Part shown: positions 1 through 7,800 of the stretch, piece by piece
Numbering within the stretch: position 1 is the first letter of the stretch
How the letters are laid out: every line of letters starts with the position of its first letter
Notes under the pieces: generated by a model
What the model was told of the DNA's origin: nothing
The model's database searches: none
What the model saw: the letters and a program-made list of their open reading frames with translations, nothing else
Translations under genes and position numbers: made by a program
NCBI RefSeq assembly: GCF_002009175.1
Contig: NZ_CP018047.1
Location: 6,324,001 to 6,388,000 of the forward strand
Length of the DNA stretch: 64,000 bases
Source of the DNA: Streptomyces niveus
GTDB lineage: Bacteria; Actinomycetota; Actinomycetes; Streptomycetales; Streptomycetaceae
Direction: 5' to 3'

Positions 1-1424
1 AGACCTTTTACGAGTCCGGGGACGAGCGCGACAACCGTTTCCTGACCCTCGTGCGCGAGCTGGCCGTCGAGGACCCGCAGTGGACGGCCGGTCTCCTGGG
101 CTGGCTGCGCCGAGACGGGAACATGCGGACCGCCGCCCTCGTCGGCGCCGCCGAATATGTGAAGGCGCGGCTGGAATCGGGTGTCAGTACCGGCCCCTCG
201 AACCGTCAGGTCGTCGATTCCGTACTGCTGCGTGCCGACGAGCCCGGTGAATTGCTCGGTTACTGGACGTCCCGTTACGGCCGCCGAATTCCCAAGCCCG
301 TCAAGCGGGGCGTGGCCGATGCCGTGAAGCGGCTCTACAGCGGTAGGTCGCTGCTCAAGTACGACACCGCGTCGAAGGGTTACCGATTCGGGGACATCCT
401 CAATCTCGTGCACGCGTCGCCCGACCCGGCCAAGGCGTGGCAGGGCGAGCTGTTCCGTTACGCCCTGGACCGCCGGCACCACCCGGACACCGCCGTCGCG
501 CCCGCGTCGAACCGCACCCTCACCGCCCACCGGGCGCTGATGGAGCTGCCCGTCGCCGAGCGGCGCGCGGCGGTCACGGCTCCCGGCGCCGCCGAGCGAC
601 TGGCCGAGGCAGGCATGACGTGGGAGATGCTGGCGGGCTGGCTCCAGGGTCCGATGGACGCGGCGGCGTGGGAGGCCGTCATCCCGTCCATGGGGCCGAT
701 GGCGCTGCTGCGCAACCTGCGGAACTTCGACGAGGCCGGGGTGAGCGACGACGTCGCCGCCCAAGTCGCCGCCGAGCTGTCGGACCCGGTGGTGGTCGCC
801 CGGTCGCGGCAGTTCCCGTTCCGCTATCTCGCGGCGTACCAGCACGCGCCGTCGCTGCGCTGGTCCTACCCGCTGGAGCGGGCGCTCGGCCACTCGCTGG
901 CCAATGTGCCCGCGCTGCCGGGCCGGACACTGATCCTGGTCGACCGCTCGGGCTCGATGTGGTCGCCGCTGTCGGACCGCTCCCAGCTCAACCGGGCGGA
1001 CGCCGCGGCGATCTTCGGGACGGCGGTGGCGATGCGCGCGGCCGACGCTGACCTGGTCGAGTTCGGTTCGAGCAGCGCCAAGGTGCGGTTCCGCCGGGGC
1101 GAGTCCGTGCTGAAGGTCCTGGAGCGCTTCGGCGATCTGGGCGGGACGGACACGTCGCGGGCGGTGCGGGCGCACTACCGCGGTCATGACCGGGTGCTGA
1201 TCGTCACGGACGAGCAGGCGACGTACAGCCACTACGGCGACCCGACGGAGCAGGTCCCGGAGCGCGTCCCCGTCTACACCTGGAATCTCGCGGGATACCG
1301 GGCCGGGCACGGCCCGTCGGGCACGCCGTACCGGCACACTTTCGGTGGTCTCTCCGACGCCGCGTTCCGGATGGTCCCGCTGCTGGAGGCGGGTCGCGAC
1401 GCTCACTGGCCGTGGGCGGTCTGA
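1..1424 (+). CDS. TROVE/Ro60-like RNA-binding protein, 5' end cut
   Basis: Ro60-family protein expected to bind small Y-like RNAs and misfolded RNA. The frame is open from the first bases, so the true start lies upstream and only about 473 C-terminal residues are visible. The N-terminal half is helical and TROVE-like (RYGRRIPKPVKRGVADAV, then KYDTASKGYRFGDILNLVH). The C-terminal half is a von Willebrand A fold whose MIDAS motif DRSGSMW is encoded near base 942, with a later VLIVTDEQAT strand. The TROVE plus vWA order matches bacterial Rsr proteins. No RtcB ligase, Rpb or Y-RNA gene is visible nearby, and 115 bases without a recognisable element follow the stop. The family call is firm; the RNA partner is not visible. 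Confidence 0.9.
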   Translation, partial: TFYESGDERDNRFLTLVRELAVEDPQWTAGLLGWLRRDGNMRTAALVGAAEYVKARLESGVSTGPSNRQVVDSVLLRADEPGELLGYWTSRYGRRIPKPVKRGVADAVKRLYSGRSLLKYDTASKGYRFGDILNLVHASPDPAKAWQGELFRYALDRRHHPDTAVAPASNRTLTAHRALMELPVAERRAAVTAPGAAERLAEAGMTWEMLAGWLQGPMDAAAWEAVIPSMGPMALLRNLRNFDEAGVSDDVAAQVAAELSDPVVVARSRQFPFRYLAAYQHAPSLRWSYPLERALGHSLANVPALPGRTLILVDRSGSMWSPLSDRSQLNRADAAAIFGTAVAMRAADADLVEFGSSSAKVRFRRGESVLKVLERFGDLGGTDTSRAVRAHYRGHDRVLIVTDEQATYSHYGDPTEQVPERVPVYTWNLAGYRAGHGPSGTPYRHTFGGLSDAAFRMVPLLEAGRDAHWPWAV

Positions 1425-1539
1425 CCGCCCGACTGGGGTCCTGAAGAGGGTCGTGGGGTCGCTGGGGAACGAGTGATCCCGCGGCCCGTCGGCGGTCGGG
1501 CATGGCGCGTCGGGGGCCGTTGGGCGCATACTCCAGGTA

Positions 1540-1767
1540 ATGACAAAGTCAGCCGGTTCCCGGCGCCACCTGCCGTCCAGTCCCTTCAACCGCCAAGGCC
1601 CGGCCTCACCTCCGCCCGAGCACTTCGACGTGGGAGACCGTGTCTCCCATGATCAGTTCGGGTTGGGCAGAGTCATCGGAGTCGAGGGCGAGAACGCCGT
1701 GCTCATCGATTTCTCGGGCCGTCAGGGTCGGATCCTGAGCCCCTTCTCCAAACTGACCAAGCTCTGA
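1540..1767 (+). CDS. Small Tudor/CarD-like protein (75 aa)
   Basis: A 75-residue protein with a disordered basic N-terminus (about 28 residues) and one small beta-barrel. The segment FDVGDRVSHDQFGLG followed by RVIGVEGENAVLIDF resembles the C-terminal Tudor domain of PcrA/UvrD helicases and the CarD RNA-polymerase-interacting fold, both of which bind RNA polymerase. Here the domain stands alone. The start ATG has only a weak Shine-Dalgarno (AGG two bases upstream), but a CATACT hexamer lies 7 bases upstream, which would suit a leaderless transcript. A convergent hairpin follows the stop. That it contacts RNA polymerase is an inference from the fold-like pattern only. Confidence 0.75.
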   Translation: MTKSAGSRRHLPSSPFNRQGPASPPPEHFDVGDRVSHDQFGLGRVIGVEGENAVLIDFSGRQGRILSPFSKLTKL

Positions 1768-1781
1768 AGACCCAGGCCCCC

Positions 1782-1814
1782 GGGCCGCCGCGATCCCCGT
1801 GACCGCGGCGGCCC
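1782..1814. terminator. Bidirectional hairpin between convergent genes
   Basis: Perfect 11-bp inverted repeat (GGGCCGCCGCG, 11-base loop, CGCGGCGGCCC) between the Tudor-like gene and the terD-like gene, which converge here. There is no clear T-tract, as is usual in Streptomyces. Confidence 0.7.
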
Positions 1815-1856
1815 GTAAAGGCATGTCCGGAACCGGAGGCGGATCCGGACCGGCGC

Positions 1857-3128
1857 TCAGAGGGCCTTGGCCGCGGGCTTGACCATGCCGCGGACCGTGC
1901 GGGACTTCACGAACTCGCCGACGGCCGTCATCTCCCACTCGCCGGAGAACTGACGGATGAGCTTGGCCATGATCACGCCGGTCTGCGGTTCGGCGCCCGT
2001 CAGGTCGAAGCGGACGAGTTCCTCGCCGGTCCGCGCGTCGAGCAGCCGGCAGTAGGCCTTCGCGACCTCGTTGAACTTCTGGCCGGTGAACGAGTTGACC
2101 GTGAAGACCAGGCCCGTGGCCTCGGCCGGCAGGCGGCCGAGATCGACCACGATCGTCTCGTCGTCCCCGGCGCCCTCACCCGTGAGGTTGTCGCCCGAGT
2201 GCTGGATCGAGCCGCCCAGGATGGCCAGCTTGCCGAAGTAGCAGCTGTCCAGGTGGTTGCGGTTCGGCCCGTAGGCGATCACGGAGGCGTCGAGGTCGAT
2301 GTCCTTGCCGCGGAAGGCGGGCTCCCAGCCGAGGCCCATCTTGACCTGGGTCAGCAGCGGGGCGCCGCCCTTGACGAGCGACACGGTCTGGTTCTTCTGG
2401 AGGTTGACGCGGCCCTTGTCCAGGTTGATCTTCCCGGCGCTCTGCGGGGGCGCCGGGGGAGCGGACGGCGGGACGGGGGCGGTGGGAGCGACCGGGGGCG
2501 CCGCGACGCGGGGATCGGCGATCGTGGGGGTCGGAGCCGGAGGCGGGACGGGCGCGGCGGGCGGCACCGGGGCGGGCGGTGCCACGGGCGCCTGCGGCGC
2601 CTGCGGGGCGGCGGCCGGCGCCGCGGGCTCCTCCACGGAGACACCGAAGTCGGTGGCGATGCCCGACAGCCCGTTCGCGTACCCCTGTCCGACCGCGCGG
2701 ACCTTCCAGGCGCCGTTGCGCAGATAGACCTCCACGACCACCAGGGCGGTCTCCGAGCCAAGATTCGGCGGGGTGAAGGTGGCGAGCGCGGAGCCGTCGT
2801 CGGCGTTGCGGATGGTCGCGGTGGGCTCGATGCCCTGGAAGCTCTGTCCCGCCGCGTCCGGGCTGGCCGTGACGACGATCTTCTCGATACCGGCGGGGAC
2901 GGCGGAGGTGTCCACCACGATCGCGTCCGGAGCCGTACCGCCGCCGGACCGGTAGGTCACACCGGGGCCGGCCGGCTGGTTGTAGAAGATGAAGTCGTCG
3001 TCGGAGCGCACCTTGCCGTCGGCGGTGAGCAGCAGGCCCGATACGTCGAGCCGCACCGGTGCGGCGACGTCCACCGCCACGCGGGTGGCGGAGAGAGGGA
3101 TGTTCGAGCCGGGGGTCATAGCTGTCAT
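1857..3128 (-). CDS. Double TerD-domain protein
   Basis: 423-residue protein of the tellurite-resistance TerD/TerA group (calcium-binding stress proteins). Residues 1 to about 165 form one TerD-like domain (VDVAAPVRLDVSGLLL, later DDDFIFYNQP). A Pro/Ala-rich linker of about 60 residues follows. The C-terminal domain is a second, more canonical TerD domain (LVKGGAPLLTQVKMGLGWEP, DLDASVIAYG, DDETIVVDLGRLP), with acidic residues suited to calcium. There is no signal peptide, so it should be cytoplasmic. Start choice is ATG at 3128, with an in-frame ATG at 3119 as the alternative; neither has a good ribosome binding site. No other ter genes are adjacent, so a direct tellurite role is not supported; stress response is more likely. 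Confidence 0.85.
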   Translation of the reverse strand: MTAMTPGSNIPLSATRVAVDVAAPVRLDVSGLLLTADGKVRSDDDFIFYNQPAGPGVTYRSGGGTAPDAIVVDTSAVPAGIEKIVVTASPDAAGQSFQGIEPTATIRNADDGSALATFTPPNLGSETALVVVEVYLRNGAWKVRAVGQGYANGLSGIATDFGVSVEEPAAPAAAPQAPQAPVAPPAPVPPAAPVPPPAPTPTIADPRVAAPPVAPTAPVPPSAPPAPPQSAGKINLDKGRVNLQKNQTVSLVKGGAPLLTQVKMGLGWEPAFRGKDIDLDASVIAYGPNRNHLDSCYFGKLAILGGSIQHSGDNLTGEGAGDDETIVVDLGRLPAEATGLVFTVNSFTGQKFNEVAKAYCRLLDARTGEELVRFDLTGAEPQTGVIMAKLIRQFSGEWEMTAVGEFVKSRTVRGMVKPAAKAL

Positions 3129-3219
3129 GCCAGGCGTAACGAACGACCCCTCTTTGCCGTTCCCTTACTCTTGCCTCCCTCGCCCGGACGGGTCAGCGCT
3201 GATCAGCCGACGGGGCGGG

Positions 3220-4044
3220 TCAGTACGGCCACTGGGGCGGGTGGGTGCAGAAGTGTCCGCCCAGATGGGCGTGGTCCGGATTCTCCGGGTCCAGTTCGCC
3301 CTGTTCGGCGACGAGTTTGTCGGCGTACTGCTCGGAGTCGTCCCGGGGCTCGTACCCGAGCGCCCGCGCCGTCGAAAGGTCCCACCACAGGCGGGTGTTG
3401 GCGGACGAGCCGTAGACCACGGTGTGCCCGACGTCCTCGGCCGTGAGCGCGGCGTGGAAGAGCCGCGCGCCATCACCGGGGCTCATCCAGACCGACAGCA
3501 TCCGTACGGAGGTCGGCTCCATGAAGCAGGAGCCGATCCGCACCGAGACGGTTTCGAGCCCGTGCTGGTCCCAGTAGAGCTGCGCCAGGTCCTCGCCGAA
3601 GCACTTGGACAGGCCGTAGAAGGTGTCGGGGCGGCGCGGGGTGCCGATCGGGATCAGCGCCTGCGAGTCGAGCGGGTAGGTGCCGCGCGGTCGTGGCGTG
3701 AAGCCGACGGCGTGGTTGCTGGAGGCGAAGACCATCCGCACGTCGCCCGCCTCGCGCGCCGCCTCGTAGAGGTTGTACGTCCCCTCGATGTTGGCCCGCA
3801 GGATCTTGTCGAACGACGCCTCCAGCGAGATGCCGGCGAGGTGGATGACGGCGTCGACACCCTGGACGGCTTCGCGCAGGGCGTGCTTGTCGCCCAGGTC
3901 GGCCGTGATCGCGTCCGGCTCGCCTTCTATGGGAGTGGCGTCGAAGAGCCGGAGTTCGTACCCGTACGCGGGCAGGAGACCCCGCATCAGGGTGCCGAGG
4001 CCGCCTGCTGCGCCGGTGAGCAGAACGGTTCGCGGTTGGGACAT
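3220..4044 (-). CDS. udh: Uronate dehydrogenase (NAD-dependent)
   Basis: Extended short-chain dehydrogenase, 274 aa. It oxidises D-glucuronate or D-galacturonate to the aldaro-lactone, the first step of the oxidative uronate route. The N-terminal Rossmann motif is TGAAGGLG. VIHLAGIS, the N-EGTYNLYEAAR block, VFASSNHAVG and the catalytic FYGLSK (YxxxK) follow, and VRIGSC and WWDLS near the end match the Agrobacterium Udh pattern closely. A GAGGAGA Shine-Dalgarno lies 9 bases before the ATG. It is divergent from the dehydratase gene for a later step of the same pathway, which supports uronate oxidation over a generic epimerase call. Twin palindromes lie just upstream. Confidence 0.9.
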   Translation of the reverse strand: MSQPRTVLLTGAAGGLGTLMRGLLPAYGYELRLFDATPIEGEPDAITADLGDKHALREAVQGVDAVIHLAGISLEASFDKILRANIEGTYNLYEAAREAGDVRMVFASSNHAVGFTPRPRGTYPLDSQALIPIGTPRRPDTFYGLSKCFGEDLAQLYWDQHGLETVSVRIGSCFMEPTSVRMLSVWMSPGDGARLFHAALTAEDVGHTVVYGSSANTRLWWDLSTARALGYEPRDDSEQYADKLVAEQGELDPENPDHAHLGGHFCTHPPQWPY

Positions 4045-4080
4045 GGGCCAGTTCTCCTCGGACGTACTCAGCCGGACTCA

Positions 4081-4109
4081 AATCCATGGATTGCATTCAT
4101 ATCCATGGA
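4081..4109 (-). promoter_or_regulatory. Twin TCCATGGA palindromes upstream of udh
   Basis: AATCCATGGATT is a perfect 12-bp palindrome (4081-4092), and TCCATGGA recurs at 4102-4109. The two centres are 19 bp apart, about two helical turns, so both face one side of the DNA. They lie 37 to 65 bases upstream of the udh start, where an operator is expected. The binding protein is unknown; a GntR- or LacI-type regulator encoded elsewhere would fit. Confidence 0.45.
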
Positions 4110-4222
4110 CACGCTATGGAGCCCCTCGGTCACCGTCAAGTGTCGCGCGGAGGCGGGTAATCCGCTCCTGGGTTGCGGTTTTCCGTCTTGACCGGCGCCG
4201 CACGGCTGCCCTAGCGTGGCGC

Positions 4223-4240
4223 TGTTCAGAAACGTGGACG
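4223..4240 (+). promoter_or_regulatory. Candidate IclR-type operator half near kdgD
   Basis: TGTTCAGAAACGTGGACG matches 12 of 18 positions of the near-palindrome found in the iclR/semialdehyde dehydrogenase promoter (13292-13309), including the first nine bases TGTTCAGAA. It lies about 55 to 75 bases before the dehydratase start. This shared site is the only sequence hint that the IclR gene 8 kb away also controls this pair. Confidence 0.35.
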
Positions 4241-4295
4241 CAGATCAGAATTGTGCACGAGTGTGAGTGCTCGCCGCACGGCCCAGGGAGCGCCA

Positions 4296-5291
4296 GTGAC
4301 CTCAGCCCCGCTCGCCGCCCGCCTCAACCGAGTCGCCGGACCGCTGTTCTTCCCCGTCACCGCGTACGGTCCGGACGGCGCCCTCGATCTCGACGCGTTC
4401 CGCGCACACATCAGAAGCGGCGTCGACGCGGGAGCCGCCGCGGTCTTCGCCTGCTGCGGCACCGGCGAGTTCCACGCACTGACTCCCGAGGAGTTCGGAG
4501 ACTGCGTGCGGGCCGCCGTCGAGGAGACCGCGGGAGCCGTCCCCGTCGTGGCCGCCGCCGGTTACGGTACGGCAATCGCCATCCGGTTCGCGGAGATCGC
4601 CGAGGCCGCGGGCGCCGACGGACTGCTCGCGATGCCGCCCTACCTGGTGGTCGCCGACCAGGAGGGCCTGCTGCGCCACTACACGGCGCTGGCCGCCGCG
4701 ACCGGGCTGGAGACCATCGTCTACCAGCGCGACAACGCGATCTTCACCCCCGATACCGTCGTCAGGCTGGCCCGGACCGAAGGCGTCATCGGCCTCAAGG
4801 ACGGCCACGGCGACCTTGATCTGATGCAGCGCGTCCTCAGCGCGGTACGCACCGAGGAGCCCGGCCGGGACTTCCTCTACTTCAACGGCCTGCCGACCGC
4901 CGAACTCACCGGCCTCGCCTACCGGGGCATCGGCATCACCCTCTACTCCTCCGCCGCGTTCGCCTTCGCGCCCGAGATCGCGCTCGCCTTCCACCGCGCC
5001 CTCACCTCCGGCGACGACACAACCGTGAACAGGCTCATCGACGGGTTCTACCGGCCGCTGGTCGAACTGCGCTCCAAAGGACGCGGATACGCCGTCTCGC
5101 TCGTCAAGGCGGGCGTCAGACTGCGTGGTCACGACGTCGGCGAGGTACGCACACCACTGAGCGAACCGGGGCCCGCGCACATCAAGGAACTCACCGAGAT
5201 CATCGAACGCGGCTACACGCTGATCGGCGACGGCGACGCCGAGGGTGACGACGGCCGTGACAGCGCCGGAGAGCCGGGGGAGCGCGCGTGA
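4296..5291 (+). CDS. kdgD: 5-dehydro-4-deoxyglucarate dehydratase
   Basis: DapA-superfamily TIM-barrel lyase, 331 aa. It converts 5-keto-4-deoxyglucarate to alpha-ketoglutarate semialdehyde with loss of water and CO2. Visible signatures are GPLFFPVTAY at the N-terminus, FACCGTGEFHALTPEEF, the tyrosine of VYQRDN and the Schiff-base lysine in GLKDGHGD. The GTG start is chosen because AGGGAG lies 5 bases upstream and the family begins at this point. The stop overlaps the next gene's GTG (GTGA), so the two are translationally coupled. The product is the substrate of the semialdehyde dehydrogenase at 13.4-14.9 kb. Confidence 0.92.
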   Translation: MTSAPLAARLNRVAGPLFFPVTAYGPDGALDLDAFRAHIRSGVDAGAAAVFACCGTGEFHALTPEEFGDCVRAAVEETAGAVPVVAAAGYGTAIAIRFAEIAEAAGADGLLAMPPYLVVADQEGLLRHYTALAAATGLETIVYQRDNAIFTPDTVVRLARTEGVIGLKDGHGDLDLMQRVLSAVRTEEPGRDFLYFNGLPTAELTGLAYRGIGITLYSSAAFAFAPEIALAFHRALTSGDDTTVNRLIDGFYRPLVELRSKGRGYAVSLVKAGVRLRGHDVGEVRTPLSEPGPAHIKELTEIIERGYTLIGDGDAEGDDGRDSAGEPGERA

Positions 5292-6472
5292 AGACCTCCG
5301 CCTTCCTCTACCCCTGGGACGTCGTGGGCGACCCCGACGCGCCCGCCCGTGTCGTGGACCTCGGCGTCCGGCAGGTGACACTCGCCTCCGCCTACCACTC
5401 CACCCGCGCCCTCACCCCGCGCCATCCGCGCCATCGCGTCGTCACGGCCGAACACGCCGCCGTGCTCTACCCCGTGGACGAGGAGCGCTGGGCCGACGCG
5501 GAACTGCGCCCGTACGCCGCCGGTGACTGGGCCCCCGGCGACGCCTACGGCGAGGCCGCCGCCGCGCTCGCCGACGCCGGACTCGACGTGCGCACCTGGG
5601 TCGTCCTCGCGCACAACTCCCGCCTCGGCGCGGAGAATCCCGGCGTCTGCGTGGTGAACGCCTACGGCGACCGCTACCCCTGGGCCCCGTGCGTCGCCCG
5701 CCCCGCCGTCCGTACCTATGTCGTGTCGCTCGCGGCGGAGGCCGCCGTACGGCCCGGCGCGGCCGGTACCGAGCTGGAATCCCTCGGCTGGTACGGGCTC
5801 GCGCATCTGCACGCCCACGACAAGATCGGCGGCGTCCCGCTCGACGAGGCCGCGCAGTACCTGATGTCTCTCTGCTTCTGCTCCGTCTGCCGCGCCGGAT
5901 ACCACTCGCTGGGCCTGGACGCCGACGAGCTGAACGCCGCCGTCAGACGTGCCCTGGAACCCCTCTGGAGCGGCGGCCGGGGCACGGGCGGGGGCGGGGG
6001 ATGGGCGGCCGTCGAGAAGCTGCTCGGCGCCGATCTCGCCGCCGCCACCCTCGACTGGCGCCTGCGGACGGCCCGTACGCTCCAGGAGGCCACGGTCGCC
6101 GCCGTACGCGCGGCGGCGGAACCCGGCTTCCAGGTGCTGCTCCACGCCGACCCCCACCCCCACCGCACCGGGGCCAACGCCGGGGTCGAACCGGCCCACA
6201 TCCTGGGCGTCGCCGACGGGGTCGTCCTGCCCTGCACCGGCGGCGCGGCGGAGGCGATGCTCACACCGTTCGCCGCCCACCGCCGCGAATCCACCGTGCT
6301 CGCCGCCAACTTCACCGTCGTCAAGGGCATGGGCGGCAGCCCGGACACCCTCGCCGACGACGCGGCGCACGCGCGCTCGCTCGGTGCGACCGAACTGCGG
6401 CTCTACCACGCGGGCCTGGCCTCCGACGCGGACCTGTCCGCCGTCAAGGCCGCGCTCTCAGGTCTCGGCTGA
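5288..6472 (+). CDS. Unknown protein coupled to kdgD
   Basis: 394-residue protein of no family I recognise. It has no signal peptide or membrane segment and alternating alpha/beta stretches that would suit a TIM barrel. Distinctive features are LHAHDKIGG, a cysteine cluster LCFCSVC near the middle, and a histidine-rich HADPHPH followed by GVEPAHILGVADGVVLPCTGG. These conserved-looking polar patches suggest a catalytic site, possibly with metal. It overlaps the dehydratase by GTGA, so a role in uronate or aldarate use is likely; a lactonase, isomerase or glycosidase-like role is possible but unproven. Its 3' end overlaps the convergent MFS gene by 15 bases. Confidence 0.8.
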   Translation: MKTSAFLYPWDVVGDPDAPARVVDLGVRQVTLASAYHSTRALTPRHPRHRVVTAEHAAVLYPVDEERWADAELRPYAAGDWAPGDAYGEAAAALADAGLDVRTWVVLAHNSRLGAENPGVCVVNAYGDRYPWAPCVARPAVRTYVVSLAAEAAVRPGAAGTELESLGWYGLAHLHAHDKIGGVPLDEAAQYLMSLCFCSVCRAGYHSLGLDADELNAAVRRALEPLWSGGRGTGGGGGWAAVEKLLGADLAAATLDWRLRTARTLQEATVAAVRAAAEPGFQVLLHADPHPHRTGANAGVEPAHILGVADGVVLPCTGGAAEAMLTPFAAHRRESTVLAANFTVVKGMGGSPDTLADDAAHARSLGATELRLYHAGLASDADLSAVKAALSGLG

Positions 6473-7687
6473 GGCCCGTCGCGGCAGACCTCCGTAGAAG
6501 GTGAGGCCGGCCGCCGTCAGCAGCCCGATCACCCCGGTGACCGGCAGCAGCACCGTGATGTCGACGAACGCGACCAGCCCCGCGCCGAGCGCGAGGGACA
6601 CCGCGTTCGGTACGTAGATCAGGGTGTTGGCGGTGGCCGCCGTCCGCCCCAGCACGGCGTCCGGCGTCTCGCGCTGCACCGCCGTCAGCGCCACGATCAG
6701 CACACACGGCAGACCGATCCCCACCGCCACCGCGCTCGCCAGCACCACCGCGTCGTACGGCAGCGCCCGCAGCCCCACGGCGGCGGCGAAGAGCGCGATA
6801 CCACCGGCCGCGAACACCCGCTCCGGCATCCTGCGCATCAGTGGGCCCGCAAGCAGCCCGACGGCGACCGAGCCGGCGCCCTGGAGTGCGTAGAGCAGCC
6901 CTACGTACGTAGGAGCGTGCCCGAGGCCCTTGTCGACCACCGCGTAGACGGCGGCGCCGTTGAGCCCCGCGAGCAGCATCGTGACCGACCCCGCCAGGAC
7001 CAGCGGACGCAGCACCGGTGAGTCCCGCAGCACCCGTCCGCCCTCCGCCGTACGGGAGAGCCAACCGCCGGTGCGCTCCGGCACGGGCCTGTCCTCCCGC
7101 ACCCGCATCAGCGCGAAGAGGCCGGCCGCCAGCACGAACGTGGCCGTGTCCAGCAGGGCGACCGTGCCGCCGCCGTACGCCGCGTACAGCCCGGCGCCCG
7201 CGAGCGGCGCGAGGAGCTTCATGCCCTCGTTCGCCGTCATCCGCAGCCCGTTGAAGTCCCCCAGCAGCCGCTTGTCGATCGCCGTGGCGACCAGGGCAGC
7301 CTCGGCGGCGTCCTGCACGGTACCGCTGACGCCGTACACGAACAGCACCGCGAACAGGATCCAGATCCGGTCCGCCGAGTCGACCAGGAGAAGCAGCGGC
7401 AGCAGCGCGGCCATGACGAGATTGCAGAACACCAGCAGCGGTCTGCGACGCCACCGGTCGGCGATCACCCCCAGCAGCGGCCCCACCAGCGTCGGCGCCC
7501 ACATCGCGAAGGCCGTCAGGGCCGCCAGGCTGTCCGATCCGGTGAGCGACTTGACCCAGATCCCGCCGACCAGCCACATGGCCGACGTGCCGAATCCGGA
7601 CACGACCACGCCGGACAGATACAGCCCGGCGTTACGGTCCCGAAGGACCGTGCCTATCGCCCACTTCTTCCCCGACCCCGTCCCCAT
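6458..7687 (-). CDS. MFS transporter, EntS-like exporter type
   Basis: Major facilitator of about 409 aa with some 12 predicted membrane segments. It carries the loop 2-3 motif GVIADRWRRRP, and the DAAEAALVATAI and FNGLRMTANEG patches seen in the EntS/DHA3-type efflux group. The start is taken at the internal ATG because AGGA sits 7 bases before it; a GTG two codons upstream would leave only one base of spacing. Its substrate cannot be read from sequence. It is convergent with, not cotranscribed with, the uronate genes, so it is not the obvious uronate importer. Confidence 0.85.
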   Translation of the reverse strand: MGTGSGKKWAIGTVLRDRNAGLYLSGVVVSGFGTSAMWLVGGIWVKSLTGSDSLAALTAFAMWAPTLVGPLLGVIADRWRRRPLLVFCNLVMAALLPLLLLVDSADRIWILFAVLFVYGVSGTVQDAAEAALVATAIDKRLLGDFNGLRMTANEGMKLLAPLAGAGLYAAYGGGTVALLDTATFVLAAGLFALMRVREDRPVPERTGGWLSRTAEGGRVLRDSPVLRPLVLAGSVTMLLAGLNGAAVYAVVDKGLGHAPTYVGLLYALQGAGSVAVGLLAGPLMRRMPERVFAAGGIALFAAAVGLRALPYDAVVLASAVAVGIGLPCVLIVALTAVQRETPDAVLGRTAATANTLIYVPNAVSLALGAGLVAFVDITVLLPVTGVIGLLTAAGLTFYGGLPRRASAET

Positions 7688-7754
7688 CGGCACATCCTGG
7701 CACGGGGGTCACGGAGGGACACAGGGGTCGTTCCCCACCGACAGAACCGGTCAG

Positions 7755-7788
7755 CCGCCGGACCCGGTTCACCGCCGGACCCGGTTCA
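7755..7788. repeat. Perfect 17-bp tandem repeat
   Basis: Two head-to-tail copies of CCGCCGGACCCGGTTCA just downstream of the penicillin-binding protein stop. A third, degenerate relative (CAGCCGCGGACCGGTCAG) abuts the stop codon. It may act as a 3' mRNA structure or have arisen by slippage. Confidence 0.8.
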
Positions 7789-7800
7789 GCCGCGGACCGG

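Noticed and set aside
1425..1539. Possible Y RNA gene next to the TROVE gene
   Set aside because: No tRNA-like T-loop or D-loop module and no convincing stem in these 115 bases.
1857..3128. Complete tellurite-resistance operon
   Set aside because: Only one TerD-type gene is present; no terB, terC, terE or terZ neighbours.
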